DNA of 64,000 bases from Mycosarcoma maydis (Eukaryota; Basidiomycota; Ustilaginomycetes; Ustilaginales), in assembly GCF_000328475.2 (NCBI RefSeq), contig NC_026495.1, forward strand, positions 62,001-126,000, read 5' to 3'. Below the pieces are notes generated by a model. The model saw only the letters and a program-made list of their open reading frames with translations, was not told the origin of the DNA and did no database searches. Shown piece by piece: positions 31,463-42,619 of the stretch (position 1 is its first letter; each line of letters starts with the position of its first letter). A program made the translations under genes and the position numbers.

Positions 31463-34183
31463 ATGGCGGGGCCTACAGTCGAGCTCTTTAGCACCTCGAT
31501 CCTGTCCAACGTCAAGGTTCGCACACGCCATGAGCGCTACACATCGGTGCTGGCCATCAAGAAGATTCCTTACGTCTACCACGATCTCGCTTCGGATGAA
31601 GATGCCAAGAGCAGATGGCGACGAAAGACGAAAGATCCACAGCTTCCCGGTATCTTGGTCAACAACGAATGGGTCGGTTCGTACGACGATTTTGAAGAGG
31701 CGGTCGAGTTTGGCGAGCTTGAGCTCTTCCTCGGCGTTTCTCCGGCGACTGCACCAACGACACCGCCTGCGCCCCATCCCGCACAATCTGCAGTGAGCTC
31801 GAAAGATCCAAGCCTATACCCGACGCTCCCCTACGCTGCTGAAGGTGCAGGACGCTGGAAGGAGCCCGATGCAGACGACTTTATTTCATCTCTCAACATC
31901 AAGGAAGACGAGCTGACAGACGCTGACGTCGATGCCATGCTCGCAGACATCGGCAAGCTACCATCAGCGCCTACGTCGTCTACCACCTCGGACAAGAAGT
32001 ATGTACCGTCCAAGGAGGCTGCCATCAAGCCTTTGCGATTTGCCAAGATGGGACCGACGACATCACATCAAAGAATGCCGTCTGCTTCGCCGAGTCCATC
32101 GTCTGCCAGCGCAGGCGTACGGGCTTCGCCCATTGCGCGGTATTCGGCAACCCAGAGATCGACGCGAGCTTTGGCGGCGGAAGCAGCTGCGCTCACTTCG
32201 AACCGAAAGACGTCTGGTGCGCTGCTGCGTGATGCTGTATCTCAAGGCAAGAATCTCGATGACGCCATGGAACAGAGTCGCATCAAGCAGATTGTGAGCG
32301 AGGATAACATCGACGACCTGTTTGCGTCTCTGGGACTTAGCAATGTGGACATCGGAGATGACGAGGTAGATCAGTTCCTGGAGCAAGGGGAGATTCCGCA
32401 AGGGCTTCGCCTGGGCGGTGATCGTGTACATCGCTCGACGTCGATAGCAGATAAGGCGAGAGATCAGACGGTGGCGAGGGACTTGGCGCGCAAAGCGAGG
32501 GAGAAAGGACACAGTTCGGCTCGTTCCAGTCTTAGCAACGTTGATTCAAAGCTTGCAGGACTCGAGCCCGCAAACGTCATCGGATTGGCAGCCGATGAAA
32601 GTTCTGCTGACGTTGCGACGACATCAGAGAGCACTTCGCTCCCGTCTTTGCAAGGGTCGGCCGGTGCCGAAGTTACTTCATCAGAAGGTGCTAATGCGGA
32701 GTCGGACGAGACCAACCAGCCACTAGAGACCAGCACAGACCTGCTTGATACACGCATAGCATCAGAATGTGGACAGAATCCCGATCAGGCGCCCTTGGTC
32801 GAGGCTGTAGAGGACAAGACGCGAGACTCATCAGCTGCAACTGCTGACAGCGCCAATAGGGACACTGCCACAGAGCAGCAAGAGTTAGAGACCGTATCCA
32901 ATCAATTAGTGACTGCCGAAAGCAAAGCTGCAGAGGTGGAAACAGTAGACGGAAAGGCCTTACAGAAGTCCGTCTTGACGGCAATTTTGAGCACATCCGA
33001 GTCGCAGGAGATAGGACAAGTTGAGCAGGATGACAAAGACACGGCGGAAGAGCCGACGGCAGTTGAGTCGACTGTAGACGCGTCGAACGGATCAGAGGTC
33101 GATGCTGACAGTCACCAAAGGGCATCGGAAGTTCCGACCACAGAAGAAGGTCTGACGAGCAAGGATGATGACGAGAGCAACGCCCCGGTCAAGGCAGCCG
33201 ACAAGGACCAGTCGAACGGCTCAAACAGCAACAAGATTGACACGTCGGCCTCGTCATCGGCGGAAACAGAGTCAAAGTCAGTGCCCACTATCGTCCAAGA
33301 AGAAAAGCTCGCTTCCCATGACGAGAGTGTAGATGCAGCAGGCTCCAACAAGATCGGCGAAGATCTGACGCCAACGAAAGACACGGTGCAAGATCCGTTG
33401 AAGTTTGCAGACTCATCCCGATCCGAAGCGCTCCCGATAGCTTCCAGAGAGACAGACGGATCAGACGTCGACGCTGCTTTTGAAAACGAGCTGGCACAGG
33501 CAGCGTTGATCGCCTCTCGTTTCGAAGATCGCAAGACGGCATTTGCGACCGACACAGAGCTAGCGAAGCACAGTGAAGCCGTCGCCGACAATATCGACGT
33601 GACAGGTCCGGCGGATCCTGCAGCCACAGCCACTGCTTCAGCCACATCGCCAGTGCGCTCCAGCTCGATCAGCTGCGGGTTGGAGAGCATGGAAAGGGAA
33701 GATAAGCCACGAGACAGGACATCAAGCGCAGCAGCCGGCCAAAGGCGGACCTCCTCATCTCAACAAGCGTCATCTTCGTCGCGCAGAGTCATCGATGTAC
33801 CGAGGCCCATAGATCCAGCGACTGCAGTTTTACATCCTTCGATACCGCCTCACAACCTCTCCGATTCTTCGCCGTCGCCCGATACCATGGCGAAAAAGAA
33901 GAAGATGGGCATTCTCGGATTTGGCCGGGACAAGAACAAGGACAAGGACAAGGACAAGGATACCGCTAGCGGGAAAAAGGCAACACCAAGTGAATGGCGA
34001 CAGGAGCGAACCATCTCACAGATTCTCAGAGAAGCGGACGCGGTGCTGCAGTCGGACGATTACCAGGATGGCTCGCATAAAGGCGACGACGACGATGTAG
34101 ACACGGCGGATTCGGCCATGGTCTTTGGAGTTTCCAGCATTGACATTGAAGCCGCTTCCATTCCGGCGTTGAGAAACTCTTGA
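31463..34183 (+). CDS. SH3BGR/glutaredoxin-fold protein with long disordered region
   Basis: 906 residues from ATG 31463; the frame is open further upstream but only from GTG, and the domain begins right at this Met. Residues 1-95 (VELFSTSILSNVKVRTRHERY...IPYVYHDLASDED...LPGILVNNEWVGSYDDFEEAVE) fit the SH3BGR thioredoxin-like fold, which lacks the catalytic CxxC pair. The rest is Ser/Thr/Asp/Glu-rich and predicted disordered, with short helix-like pieces (ADVDAMLADIGKLP, DDLFASLGLSNVDIGDDEVDQFLEQGEIP). Near the end is a basic stretch (MAKKKKMGILGFGRDKNKDKDKDK) and the conserved-looking QERTISQILREADAVLQ. The exact role is unknown. No introns. Confidence 0.8.
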   Translation: MAGPTVELFSTSILSNVKVRTRHERYTSVLAIKKIPYVYHDLASDEDAKSRWRRKTKDPQLPGILVNNEWVGSYDDFEEAVEFGELELFLGVSPATAPTTPPAPHPAQSAVSSKDPSLYPTLPYAAEGAGRWKEPDADDFISSLNIKEDELTDADVDAMLADIGKLPSAPTSSTTSDKKYVPSKEAAIKPLRFAKMGPTTSHQRMPSASPSPSSASAGVRASPIARYSATQRSTRALAAEAAALTSNRKTSGALLRDAVSQGKNLDDAMEQSRIKQIVSEDNIDDLFASLGLSNVDIGDDEVDQFLEQGEIPQGLRLGGDRVHRSTSIADKARDQTVARDLARKAREKGHSSARSSLSNVDSKLAGLEPANVIGLAADESSADVATTSESTSLPSLQGSAGAEVTSSEGANAESDETNQPLETSTDLLDTRIASECGQNPDQAPLVEAVEDKTRDSSAATADSANRDTATEQQELETVSNQLVTAESKAAEVETVDGKALQKSVLTAILSTSESQEIGQVEQDDKDTAEEPTAVESTVDASNGSEVDADSHQRASEVPTTEEGLTSKDDDESNAPVKAADKDQSNGSNSNKIDTSASSSAETESKSVPTIVQEEKLASHDESVDAAGSNKIGEDLTPTKDTVQDPLKFADSSRSEALPIASRETDGSDVDAAFENELAQAALIASRFEDRKTAFATDTELAKHSEAVADNIDVTGPADPAATATASATSPVRSSSISCGLESMEREDKPRDRTSSAAAGQRRTSSSQQASSSSRRVIDVPRPIDPATAVLHPSIPPHNLSDSSPSPDTMAKKKKMGILGFGRDKNKDKDKDKDTASGKKATPSEWRQERTISQILREADAVLQSDDYQDGSHKGDDDDVDTADSAMVFGVSSIDIEAASIPALRNS

Positions 34184-35780
34184 CGGCCGTTCTAAGCACA
34201 CACTCTTTTTCTCTGGTCCCTTGGTTCTGTTCAGATGCGTATCTCTCTTGTCCGCACAGCAAGCCTTGCACGGCTTGAACGTTTGAACCTTGATGTTTCG
34301 CGCACCTCTCCGCTCGATCTTCCACGAAGATCTGTATCTGTCATGGCTGAATACAACTCAATCCCAACTTAGCCTCGACCAGGCAATTCCAGGGTGAGCA
34401 TGTGCAACTGGGCAGAGAGCGAATACCTCATTTCTCTAAAATCACACACGCGGGACGATATCTCCCTTCTCAAAATCCTTTGGTCAATCACAAAATGGGG
34501 CGCAACCCGACATCAGCAACGAAGGTGGAACGAGTTCTCGTACTTGGTCAGAGCTGCAGACTGGGGTCGAGACTCTCTCTTGGATACGCCTGCTTCCATG
34601 CTCAGTTCGGGTCTGTGCTTCCCTCCTCATCCAACACACTCCAAATTGCGCCTTTGTGAGCTGTTTCCTGCTTTCACGCCGTCGAATGGACACACGAATT
34701 GTGCTTCGCATCTTTGGCTGCTCGTGTTGTCATGTAATCTTGTCTCCACACGTATCACGGGCCCAGACTGTCTTCCTGGACCTCGAGTTGATTTTTCTAT
34801 GCATGTCGGTCTGTGGGCGAGGTGAGCGCCTCGAACGCGTGTCTCTACACCGTCACCATGCCTCTTGACACATCTTACTACTTGGCATATACACACACTC
34901 TCCTGCTCACCCTCCGGCTCAGCTTTCTCATCACTGCCTTGGACGTGATAGCGCCCTGATTGAAGACGAATGTTCAAAAGCTGAATCAGCGCAATCCGTG
35001 ACGAATGATGCGAATGCTGACTCTGACTCAAGTGGAGGCTTCGACCGCATACAGGTAGACAAGCGAGAGAGCATCATCGATAACGGAAGAAGCTGCCAAT
35101 CGGCTTCTGGGACGCAACCTGCAGCTGTCAAGTGATAGGAGAGTTGGTTTTGGCAGCAGCCGGCAGACAAAGCGACGGCGCTGTTGCATCTATCTGCGGC
35201 TGAGCAACAGCGCAACGACTGAAAAGCCTCGACTGAGCTTGTCACAGTCGTATTAGAAGCCTTTTTCATGTATGCAGTACAACTCGGGGACTTTCACTCT
35301 GGCGCATGTCAGCAGTCGCGGTCGAAGTCTGGCAAATCTTCTCAATGATCTCAGATGCAAAAGGTTAAGAAGGCTATGATCATTTGCAGCTATGTTCCTG
35401 CTCTTCCGTACTTCCCTTTCAGCCACCTCTCGTGCCCATTCATCCTGCTTATGATCTTATCCCAAGGGGACATCACTCGTTCTCTCAAAACCTAAACAAC
35501 TCCTTTCTGCCTTATCCTACGACGCTTGATTCCCTTTCTTTGCCCCTCTTACCCCCCTTTGCCCCTTCTTTGCTTCTTGCTTTGGCCATCGAGTCCTGTA
35601 CGAACTGTTTCAGCTCACTGCTGAATCTCTTGCAAAGACTTATCCATACTCTCGTCTTTGTGCATCTTCTCAACACAAACTTGCTGTCGACGTACTCAGC
35701 TAGAGAAAAGCAATTACCAGCTCTGGGTTTTATCTTCCTCAAAGTGATCCTACGGATCCGCTCCTCATTTCAGTAGCCAG
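34184..35780. other. Long intergenic region upstream of the Pumilio gene
   Basis: 1.6 kb without a supported gene. Near the right end it is strongly pyrimidine-rich (35500-35600) and a CTCATTTCAG acceptor-like site ends at 35772, nine bases before the Pumilio start, so a spliced 5' leader is possible. Confidence 0.5.
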
Positions 35781-38027
35781 ATGGCATTCTTTGCTCAAGG
35801 CAAATTCTCACCTTCGTCTCCAAACATGCAATGCAATGCAAATGCATCGAGGGATTCAACGCAAACCAGTCTGGCTCGTGATCAAGCTGACAGCCGTTCT
35901 ATGCTCAGACATTCTACAACTGCAGACTGTTGGCCTGATTCGGCTTCTGCGGCGTCCCATTATGCTGTGAACCTCGATTCCTGGAACGGCGACAGTCAGC
36001 TGCCTCGTCCGACAGCTCGCGTCACAGCTCGTTCTCATACATCTTCCATCGGTCAACCTCTTCCGCTTCAACTCGACAGGTACACAGAAGCCGACAAGAG
36101 TGCCATCGCATATCGTATGCAACAACCAGATGCGTGGATCAAGGAGAATGACTCACTGCGACAGCTCGGAGGCTGCGACAAGGAACCATGGTCCCAAGAT
36201 CCGCGAACACCAATGCCTTTACCCGCCTATCACGCCTCACCAGCTCATCAGAGGTTTGCTTCTGGATCCTCCGGTGCCTACTCTGGTGCCTACAGCGATC
36301 ATCGCAATGTGCCACCATCCGAGCCTGACTCGGACCTCAGCTCTGACTATTCCGAATTTTTTCAGATTCCTGGTCTCTCTTTTCAGTCTACATATCCTTG
36401 CGAGACTAGAGAGCAAAGATCATTTAGCACCACCTATTCTGAGCCCCAGAGACACCTGCCAGACTTTGTCGTGGAAGAGCTCAAGCGGCTCAAACTCGAA
36501 AACATGGCTCTAAAGCGTATGGCTCAAGAGGTTGTCAGATACAACAACAGCCACGCCTCGGCCATTGGCCAAGGTCCAGACCGGCACCCAACACAATGTA
36601 GCCACCATCCACTTCTGTCGACACCAATCCGGCTGCAGCGCGTCCTCAACGGTGCAGAGCCGATGCAGACGTACAGAGAAGACAGTCGCCCACCGAATGC
36701 GGCCTCTACGCCGAGTGCGAAGCCTAGACAAATGGGAGCCTCTGCGTCCATGTGGGCTCCTGAAAGGCGTCGCGCTGATTCTCTTATTCAGACAGGCAGC
36801 AGCACACCTTCCCGTGATGGCGTCGAGCCGGCACGGAGCAGTACCTACTCCGCTGCAGAGCTTAGTCGTTGCATCGCTATGAATGACCAAAGTTTATCAA
36901 CATTTCCGGGCCATCAACGCATGGTTGTCACTGAAAATTCTCGTGCCGCAGATCGACCCCATCCCCTTTCGGCTAGATCGACTCACAACTCGCCAGGCCC
37001 AGCATCGACAGTGACGACACCGAAGCTCGAGGATGCCCCAGCTTCGTCCCTCGTCGCCATGGTTCTCGATAAACGTGGACAAGAGGCGAGCTTGTTGCTT
37101 CAGCAGCAGCTGAAGAATGCGAGCCCTGAACGCCAGGCCGAGATTTTCGATGCGATCTGTGCTAGGATTGTGCCCCTTTCACACGATCGACATGGCAATT
37201 TTCTTGTTCAAAGCGCCATCGAAGCACGATGCGAGATCGCCAGACACCTCAAAGGTGCTTTCGTCGAGCTCACCATGTCTCAATTTGGATGCCATGTGGT
37301 TCAGAAAGCTCTCGAGGGGGAAGAAGACATTCGCGAATCTGTCACCGAAGAGTTGCTCGGTTCTCGACTCGATGAGACGCTGACCTCGCGCCACTCGATC
37401 CACGTCTGGCAGCGCATTCTCGAGACAGAATGGAGTCGCGCTCCGTTTCGCGAAAAGATCTTTGCGGCGATCAACAGGCAGCTCAAGGGACGATGGGCAC
37501 AGACGGCGCGACAAGAGACGGGCAGTATCATTTGCCAAAACATTTTCGAGTCCGCCCGGCCTGCAGAAAAGGCTCAGTGCGTTCACGAGGTACTGGAGCA
37601 GCTGGACGACTGCGCCACGAACCAGTGGGGTGTATGGGTGGTGCAGCACATCATCGAACACGGCGACGAGGACGAACGCAGAGCGGCGCTTGAAGGTCTG
37701 GTCCGTTCGGCTGCCAAGCTTACTCTTTCCCTATACGGCCAAAAGGCGGTGATGAGCGGACTCAAGACGGGTGATCGGCAGTTCATGCAGGACTACGTCG
37801 AAGCCATGTGTCACAGCTCGCAGCCGCGTCGACCACCTCTGATTGATGTATGTCTGGCCCCGCACGGTATCCAAATTGTCACGCAGCTGTTGACTACGGT
37901 GGACCAAAAGACACGCGATCGTATTATCTCGACGGTTCGGCGCAACTCGGTGTTCCTCAAGGGCAGCAAGACGGGTATGAAGGTGCATCAGTTGTGCGAG
38001 CGTGCACGCGCGTTTGCTGGATATTGA
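35781..38027 (+). CDS. Pumilio-repeat (PUF) RNA-binding protein
   Basis: 748 residues from ATG 35781. The first 410 or so are low-complexity Ser/Pro/Gln-rich, with one helix (VVEELKRLKLENMALKRMAQEVV, about 230-252) that may be a short coiled coil. From about residue 425 come PUM-like repeats: FDAICARIVPLSHDRHGNFLVQSAIE, GAFVELTMSQFGCHVVQKAL, a run with SRHSIHVWQRIL, ETGSIICQNIFE, NQWGVWVVQHIIE, SLYGQKAVMSGL and APHGIQIVTQLL. PUF proteins bind 3' UTRs and control mRNA decay, translation or localisation. Several repeats deviate from the usual five-residue recognition pattern, closer to divergent Jsn1-like members than to canonical Puf3. No intron inside the ORF. Confidence 0.87.
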   Translation: MAFFAQGKFSPSSPNMQCNANASRDSTQTSLARDQADSRSMLRHSTTADCWPDSASAASHYAVNLDSWNGDSQLPRPTARVTARSHTSSIGQPLPLQLDRYTEADKSAIAYRMQQPDAWIKENDSLRQLGGCDKEPWSQDPRTPMPLPAYHASPAHQRFASGSSGAYSGAYSDHRNVPPSEPDSDLSSDYSEFFQIPGLSFQSTYPCETREQRSFSTTYSEPQRHLPDFVVEELKRLKLENMALKRMAQEVVRYNNSHASAIGQGPDRHPTQCSHHPLLSTPIRLQRVLNGAEPMQTYREDSRPPNAASTPSAKPRQMGASASMWAPERRRADSLIQTGSSTPSRDGVEPARSSTYSAAELSRCIAMNDQSLSTFPGHQRMVVTENSRAADRPHPLSARSTHNSPGPASTVTTPKLEDAPASSLVAMVLDKRGQEASLLLQQQLKNASPERQAEIFDAICARIVPLSHDRHGNFLVQSAIEARCEIARHLKGAFVELTMSQFGCHVVQKALEGEEDIRESVTEELLGSRLDETLTSRHSIHVWQRILETEWSRAPFREKIFAAINRQLKGRWAQTARQETGSIICQNIFESARPAEKAQCVHEVLEQLDDCATNQWGVWVVQHIIEHGDEDERRAALEGLVRSAAKLTLSLYGQKAVMSGLKTGDRQFMQDYVEAMCHSSQPRRPPLIDVCLAPHGIQIVTQLLTTVDQKTRDRIISTVRRNSVFLKGSKTGMKVHQLCERARAFAGY

Positions 38028-38290
38028 AACACAAGCCCCATGCGTACTGTACTGTACAGTACAGTGCTGTATCTGAAAGCTCCACTTCGTTGCTAGTTTT
38101 CAAGGCTTTCGAGAAAAAAAATCACGTCAGGGGCAACGGTTAGTCAAATAAGTTATGCGATCAAGGATCTTTGCGAGCAATCAAGCATGTGATGTAACCA
38201 TGTGGAATGGAAACGAAATTGTGTGAGAGCTCGATACAATTACATGAGGTTGCTGTGCTGTGTGCTGGGAGAGTTGGAGATGAGACCAAG
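38028..38290. other. Convergent 3' regions of the Pumilio and rrp43 genes
   Basis: Short space with an imperfect TGTACAGTACAG-like inverted word near 38049-38066; probably 3' UTRs of both genes. Confidence 0.5.
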
Positions 38291-39322
38291 TCATGGAGAT
38301 TTGAGTTGAGCATCGTGTAGTAAAGAAGCCAGCTGTTTGGCTCTAGAGTACGAGCGGTCGATGCAAAGCTGCAGGATGTGCTGGTCGGTTGCGCTAGTGG
38401 TCGAATCCGAGCTGGTGGTCGAGAGACGACCTGACTGATGGAGGTAAGTGATGGTTGGTTTCGCTTTGGAAGATTTGGGCAAGGCTGACGGATTGAGCAA
38501 GACAGCGACTGTGGCGTGCGAAGAGGAGAGGGCAGATTCAAAAGCAGTGGGATCGCTGAGCAGATACTGGTTCTCAAAGATGGAAAACGAAGATGCGAAA
38601 GGGACATGTTCAAGATGCAAGGCGGTTCGGCTGGACGAGCAGCGCACTTGTTCCGTATCTGGATCGTAGGTAGCCGCTGGCAATTTAGCTGTTTTGGCGG
38701 TCGGCGTGAGTACAAGGGCATCTGTCAGCGAAGATGGTCTCGAGTGAGAAAGTGTGTATGTGTGAATGGCAAACTTACTGTCCGAGAGGGCTGAAACAGC
38801 GGCAAGCACGGCAGCATCCATTGCATTGCCATCAAAGCAGATGAAGCTGATGTCGAGATACAAGCACCAGACGGCAATGGCATCTTGGATGCATAGCAGT
38901 TGCCTGTCTAGCAAGTTGGAGCTATTGAGTAGTGCCAAGAGTCTGCTCGTCAGCACCTGAGCCTCGTCTCCGGGAGCACCTGGTTTGAACTTGGACGAGC
39001 AGACGGCGGGAAGCTCGACGTTGGGAATGAGGTATCCTTCACGTGGACGAGAGAGTTGTGGAGTGGCTACCTCTGCTTTGATAGCTGCGATGCAAGAAGT
39101 ATTACCAATGCGAACAAAAGAGGAGCCATCGGCCGTGGAGATGGATCCGAGAGTGATGGTAGCATCACGGAAGGCAGCGAGAGGACGGCCATCTTCGCGA
39201 ATGGAAGCGTCGAGGAAGCGCGAGAGGTACGAAATGGGACGCAGACGTTTAAACGTTGTTGCTACGAGATCAGCGTTCTCCTTCGCCATCGATGATGGCC
39301 CTGCTATTGTGTCCGTCGACAT
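38291..39322 (-). CDS. rrp43: Exosome core subunit Rrp43 (RNase PH fold)
   Basis: Reads MSTDTIAGPSS then a RNase PH-type domain: FKRLRPISYLSRFLDASIREDGRPLAAFR, FVRIGNTSCIAAIKAEVATP, PNVELPAVCSSKFKPG, LCIQDAIAVWCLYLDISFICFDGNAMDAAVLAAVSAL, and FASSFSIFENQYLLSDPT. These match EXOSC8/Rrp43, one of six non-catalytic ring subunits of the RNA exosome in nucleus and cytoplasm. Start is the ATG at 39322; further upstream the frame opens only from TTG. A likely 57-base in-phase intron lies at 38722-38778 (GTAAGT...CTGACAG on the minus strand); removing it deletes a segment absent from relatives and gives 324 residues, otherwise 343. Confidence 0.88.
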   Translation of the reverse strand: MSTDTIAGPSSMAKENADLVATTFKRLRPISYLSRFLDASIREDGRPLAAFRDATITLGSISTADGSSFVRIGNTSCIAAIKAEVATPQLSRPREGYLIPNVELPAVCSSKFKPGAPGDEAQVLTSRLLALLNSSNLLDRQLLCIQDAIAVWCLYLDISFICFDGNAMDAAVLAAVSALSDSKFAIHTYTLSHSRPSSLTDALVLTPTAKTAKLPAATYDPDTEQVRCSSSRTALHLEHVPFASSFSIFENQYLLSDPTAFESALSSSHATVAVLLNPSALPKSSKAKPTITYLHQSGRLSTTSSDSTTSATDQHILQLCIDRSYSRAKQLASLLHDAQLKSP

Positions 39323-39817
39323 TGCTGTGCACAAATAAGGTATGAGATGAAAGCGTGATGATGTTGAGGGTGGTAATCAAGAAGCATCACGAACTCCAAA
39401 TTTTAGTCGTGAGTTCACATCTGTGATCATCACCCAAGAACCACGAATTCTACTCACGACTATTCAGGAAAAATTATATCGCCAAAAAATCACGGCTGAA
39501 AAATCGTGATGGCGGCTTTGGAAGACGTGAGCGCACGGGATAAGAAAGTGGAGTTGTTTTTGCAAGAGCTGAGAACAGACGCTCGCGACTCGTGACTTCT
39601 TGAAGGAATCACACACAGAATGGATAGCTGGCCAAGAGGACCCTAAATTGTGAATATGAGTTGACAGTCACGAGTACTGTTCTGTGTTCCGTGTTCCGTG
39701 TCTCACGCTCGCACAACTTGAGCTTCAAGCTTGAGTTCTGATCATGTCACGCTTCGCTCTCACGACATTCAACCTAGCATCCTCGGTGACGATCAATTAA
39801 GCAGCTGATCAGGAACA
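39323..39817. other. Divergent promoter region of rrp43 and cog7
   Basis: 495 bases with scattered heptamer words (39408-39470, 39583-39595, 39662-39680) and a TTCCGTGTTCCGTGT repeat near 39687. No gene. Confidence 0.55.
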
Positions 39818-42619
39818 ATGGCGCTGTCACCGCCTGATGCAGCTGCAGCGGCTGAACAGCACACCGTGTCCGACAACAGCCTCTCGCCAGTGCGGTCAGA
39901 TGCGATCGACGCCCTTCGCAGTATTCAACACTCATCCCAGCTCGCTGCTTGGATCGATCACCACGTCAACTCAGCGTCCAGTACCGATACACCTGCTACA
40001 GTCACTGCAAAGCTCGATGATGTATCTGCCAACCTGCGCCAGCTATCCCTCTCCCTGTCTTCTGTCCGCGATGCCTCCCGTACCGAGCTAGATCAGATCA
40101 TCACCTCGCTCGTTTCGACCATCCCCAAGATCGGTATCGAGCTCAGACTCATGTCTGATACCGCAACTACACTTCAGACCTGCATACAGTCACTACAGAA
40201 CCAGACGGCCTCCAAGGATGCATCTACAGACATCACCTTAGCCAGGATCGCAGCGCTGTCCAAAGCAAAAGCTGGCCTCATCGAGGCACGTCATGCGCTC
40301 CGAGAAGCACAGGCGTGGTCCACCCTCGAGAGTCAAGTTACGATACTTTTAGGCGAGCAAAGGTGGCAGGAAGCTGTCGAGAGAATAGCGAAAGCCACAG
40401 ATTCCTTACGTCTCTTTAGTGGATCCGCAAAATCGACCGAGGAAAAGAGCCAACTGCTGCACACTTTGACCCAAAAAATTCACGAACAACTCATCCGCGT
40501 GCTGCAAACAGCGATAATCGATCGGGATTCGGACACAGTAGCTCGCATGGCGAATCTTCTTGCAACAACTCAAGATGGAGTACCTACATTCTTTCGTGCC
40601 TACACGTGCACTCGCTCACAGAGTTTGCTCTCAAGATGGGCGCAGACGGCATCCGAATCGAGTGGAAAGTCACTTCCAGCACAGTTCACCTCGCTCTTTG
40701 GCGATCTTCTCGCGCTGCTTGGCGAAGAGCGTGTCGCGGCCTCATCCCTTTTCACCGATCCCAACAAAGCCATTCAACTCCTTACGGCTGATGTCCTGGT
40801 CAGGCTCGACCCGCCCATGCATGCTTGCATCCAGCAAGCCACACGTGCACCCGACCTCGAGTCTTTCTTGGCTTGCCTGACTGATGCATTCAAGGCTGTT
40901 GAGGAAGTTGTCCGGACAATCAAAGCAATACTACCTCAAGCACAGTCATCACAGCGACTTCTGCAGGATGACCAACTGGGTGGTGCAGCCTCGCCCATCA
41001 ACAGCGATCTCCTCGCCCTCGATACCACGGAAAAGCCCTGGCTTCAGCTCATCCTTGAGCCATTCCTTCCCTACCAGACCCGTCTCGCCACTTTCGAAGC
41101 CGAAGCCATGCAAGTTCGCCTGCAGAATCTCCAGTCTTCGGCACCCACTGCTACGTCTTTGGTCTCGACCGCGTCTACACAGGCACTCCTTGTCGCAAAG
41201 ACTGCTGTTCGACGGTCAACAGCGTTGACAAAATCCTTTGCAACGCCTTCACTCCTTCCTTCGCTCGATAGCCTGCTTGAGACCGCGATGGGACGCGCCC
41301 ACATTGGTCTTCGTTCTGATCTGCAACGCGTGCTGACCGATCTGCAGACCAGAATTCGTCGACAACACCTTTCCGAGACAGCCAGGCAAGCTGCACCAAC
41401 TTACGACGAAAGAGGCGAGGTGCTCAACTCGAGCGATTGGAACGAGTTCAAGAAAGCGACCGGAACACTGTCTGTCTGTCGTGAGTCGCTTGCTGCAGTG
41501 CGGAGCTTGGAAGAAGTAATTGCCTATCAGATTTCCGAGCTCAGTGCGGTTGCTAAGCCACCGTCGTCAACGACAACAGATGCAGATCAGATGACAATCG
41601 ACTATTCTAGCCCTGCGACAGCTTTGGCGACATCTTCGCTCAACACGACCACGTTGCACGAGCAGATCAACAAATGCAAGCGTCTCCTCTCCAATGCTTC
41701 ATGGAACTCGTTCGCAGATGATATTTCCTTGCTACCTCTTGCTCGAGCCTCGGTGCTGTCAATCGCTTCGACGGTGCAATCCTTCCAACACGATCTTGTG
41801 CTCTCGCAATTCTTACCCGAACTCGAAGTCTACCCATCGTTGCCCATCTGGACGTCGAACAAGCATCCCAGCATTATCAACGAATACGATTTGGCGATGC
41901 CCAAGTTTAGTTTGAGCCCGACTGAAGCTATGGCGAGAATTGGCGAGGCCATGCTGAACCTGCCTAGGTTGTTCGAAGGGTATGCGGACGAGGTGTTGCT
42001 TTTTTGTCTCAACGAAGGCAAACGGTCAGCGGCGACATCCGGTTCCGAACCGGCAGCAGATCGAGACGAGAAAGGGATGCGTGCAAGACACACAACAATG
42101 GCAGGCGGCTTGTCGTCATCCATCGACACATGTGCGGCGGAAAGGTCGACCATGCATCGACAAGCTTTCTCTACCACCACGGTCCCTGCCGATCTGTACA
42201 CCACCACCGCCGCCGTTGGTCGAGAGGCCGATGAGACTGAAGCTGGCGTGCTATCGCGGTACCTGCGCTCACTTCTGACGCTCTTGCTCACGCGTTTCCT
42301 TACCGACGTCGTGCCATCTCTTCCACGCTTGACCGAGATCGGAGCGGCGCAGCTGGCGGCGGATCTCGACTACCTCTGCAACATCTCTTCCGTCATCTAC
42401 GCCGAGAGCGAGGCAATACTAAAGTTCTGGAAAAAGGCGGTTGAAATCAGCGCCGACACGGGCAGGTTGTTGGTCTCCGAAAACATGGTGGGTGTCAAGG
42501 GCGCCGTTGCAGGCGGCGTGAAGAACGACGACTTGGACGGCTGGAGTTCAGAGCAGATTGAATCCATGGTCAGGTCAGATGCGTTCAGCACCGTATCTAG
42601 GTTGAGAGGCTGGATCTGA
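39818..42619 (+). CDS. cog7: Conserved oligomeric Golgi complex subunit 7
   Basis: 933 residues from ATG 39818. The N-terminal part has AAWIDHHVNSA followed by a long helical region with an internal SLSSVRDASRTELDQIITSLVSTIPKIGIELRLMSDTATTLQTCIQ block, the layout of COG7, where early helices bundle with partner subunits. Later blocks include WSTLESQVTILLGEQRWQEAVERI, WLQLILEPFLPYQTRLATFEAEAM and, near the C-terminus, AAQLAADLDYLCNISSVI, also typical. COG7 is a lobe-B subunit of the tether that guides intra-Golgi retrograde vesicles. It is longer than animal COG7 (about 770 residues) because of Ser/Ala-rich inserts. No intron. Confidence 0.85.
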   Translation: MALSPPDAAAAAEQHTVSDNSLSPVRSDAIDALRSIQHSSQLAAWIDHHVNSASSTDTPATVTAKLDDVSANLRQLSLSLSSVRDASRTELDQIITSLVSTIPKIGIELRLMSDTATTLQTCIQSLQNQTASKDASTDITLARIAALSKAKAGLIEARHALREAQAWSTLESQVTILLGEQRWQEAVERIAKATDSLRLFSGSAKSTEEKSQLLHTLTQKIHEQLIRVLQTAIIDRDSDTVARMANLLATTQDGVPTFFRAYTCTRSQSLLSRWAQTASESSGKSLPAQFTSLFGDLLALLGEERVAASSLFTDPNKAIQLLTADVLVRLDPPMHACIQQATRAPDLESFLACLTDAFKAVEEVVRTIKAILPQAQSSQRLLQDDQLGGAASPINSDLLALDTTEKPWLQLILEPFLPYQTRLATFEAEAMQVRLQNLQSSAPTATSLVSTASTQALLVAKTAVRRSTALTKSFATPSLLPSLDSLLETAMGRAHIGLRSDLQRVLTDLQTRIRRQHLSETARQAAPTYDERGEVLNSSDWNEFKKATGTLSVCRESLAAVRSLEEVIAYQISELSAVAKPPSSTTTDADQMTIDYSSPATALATSSLNTTTLHEQINKCKRLLSNASWNSFADDISLLPLARASVLSIASTVQSFQHDLVLSQFLPELEVYPSLPIWTSNKHPSIINEYDLAMPKFSLSPTEAMARIGEAMLNLPRLFEGYADEVLLFCLNEGKRSAATSGSEPAADRDEKGMRARHTTMAGGLSSSIDTCAAERSTMHRQAFSTTTVPADLYTTTAAVGREADETEAGVLSRYLRSLLTLLLTRFLTDVVPSLPRLTEIGAAQLAADLDYLCNISSVIYAESEAILKFWKKAVEISADTGRLLVSENMVGVKGAVAGGVKNDDLDGWSSEQIESMVRSDAFSTVSRLRGWI

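Noticed and set aside
34394..35776. Two plus-strand ORFs upstream of the Pumilio gene (34394-34825, 35384-35776)
   Set aside because: The downstream one opens only from TTG; both have biased hydrophobic or Ser/Leu composition and no domain. More likely leader and promoter sequence.
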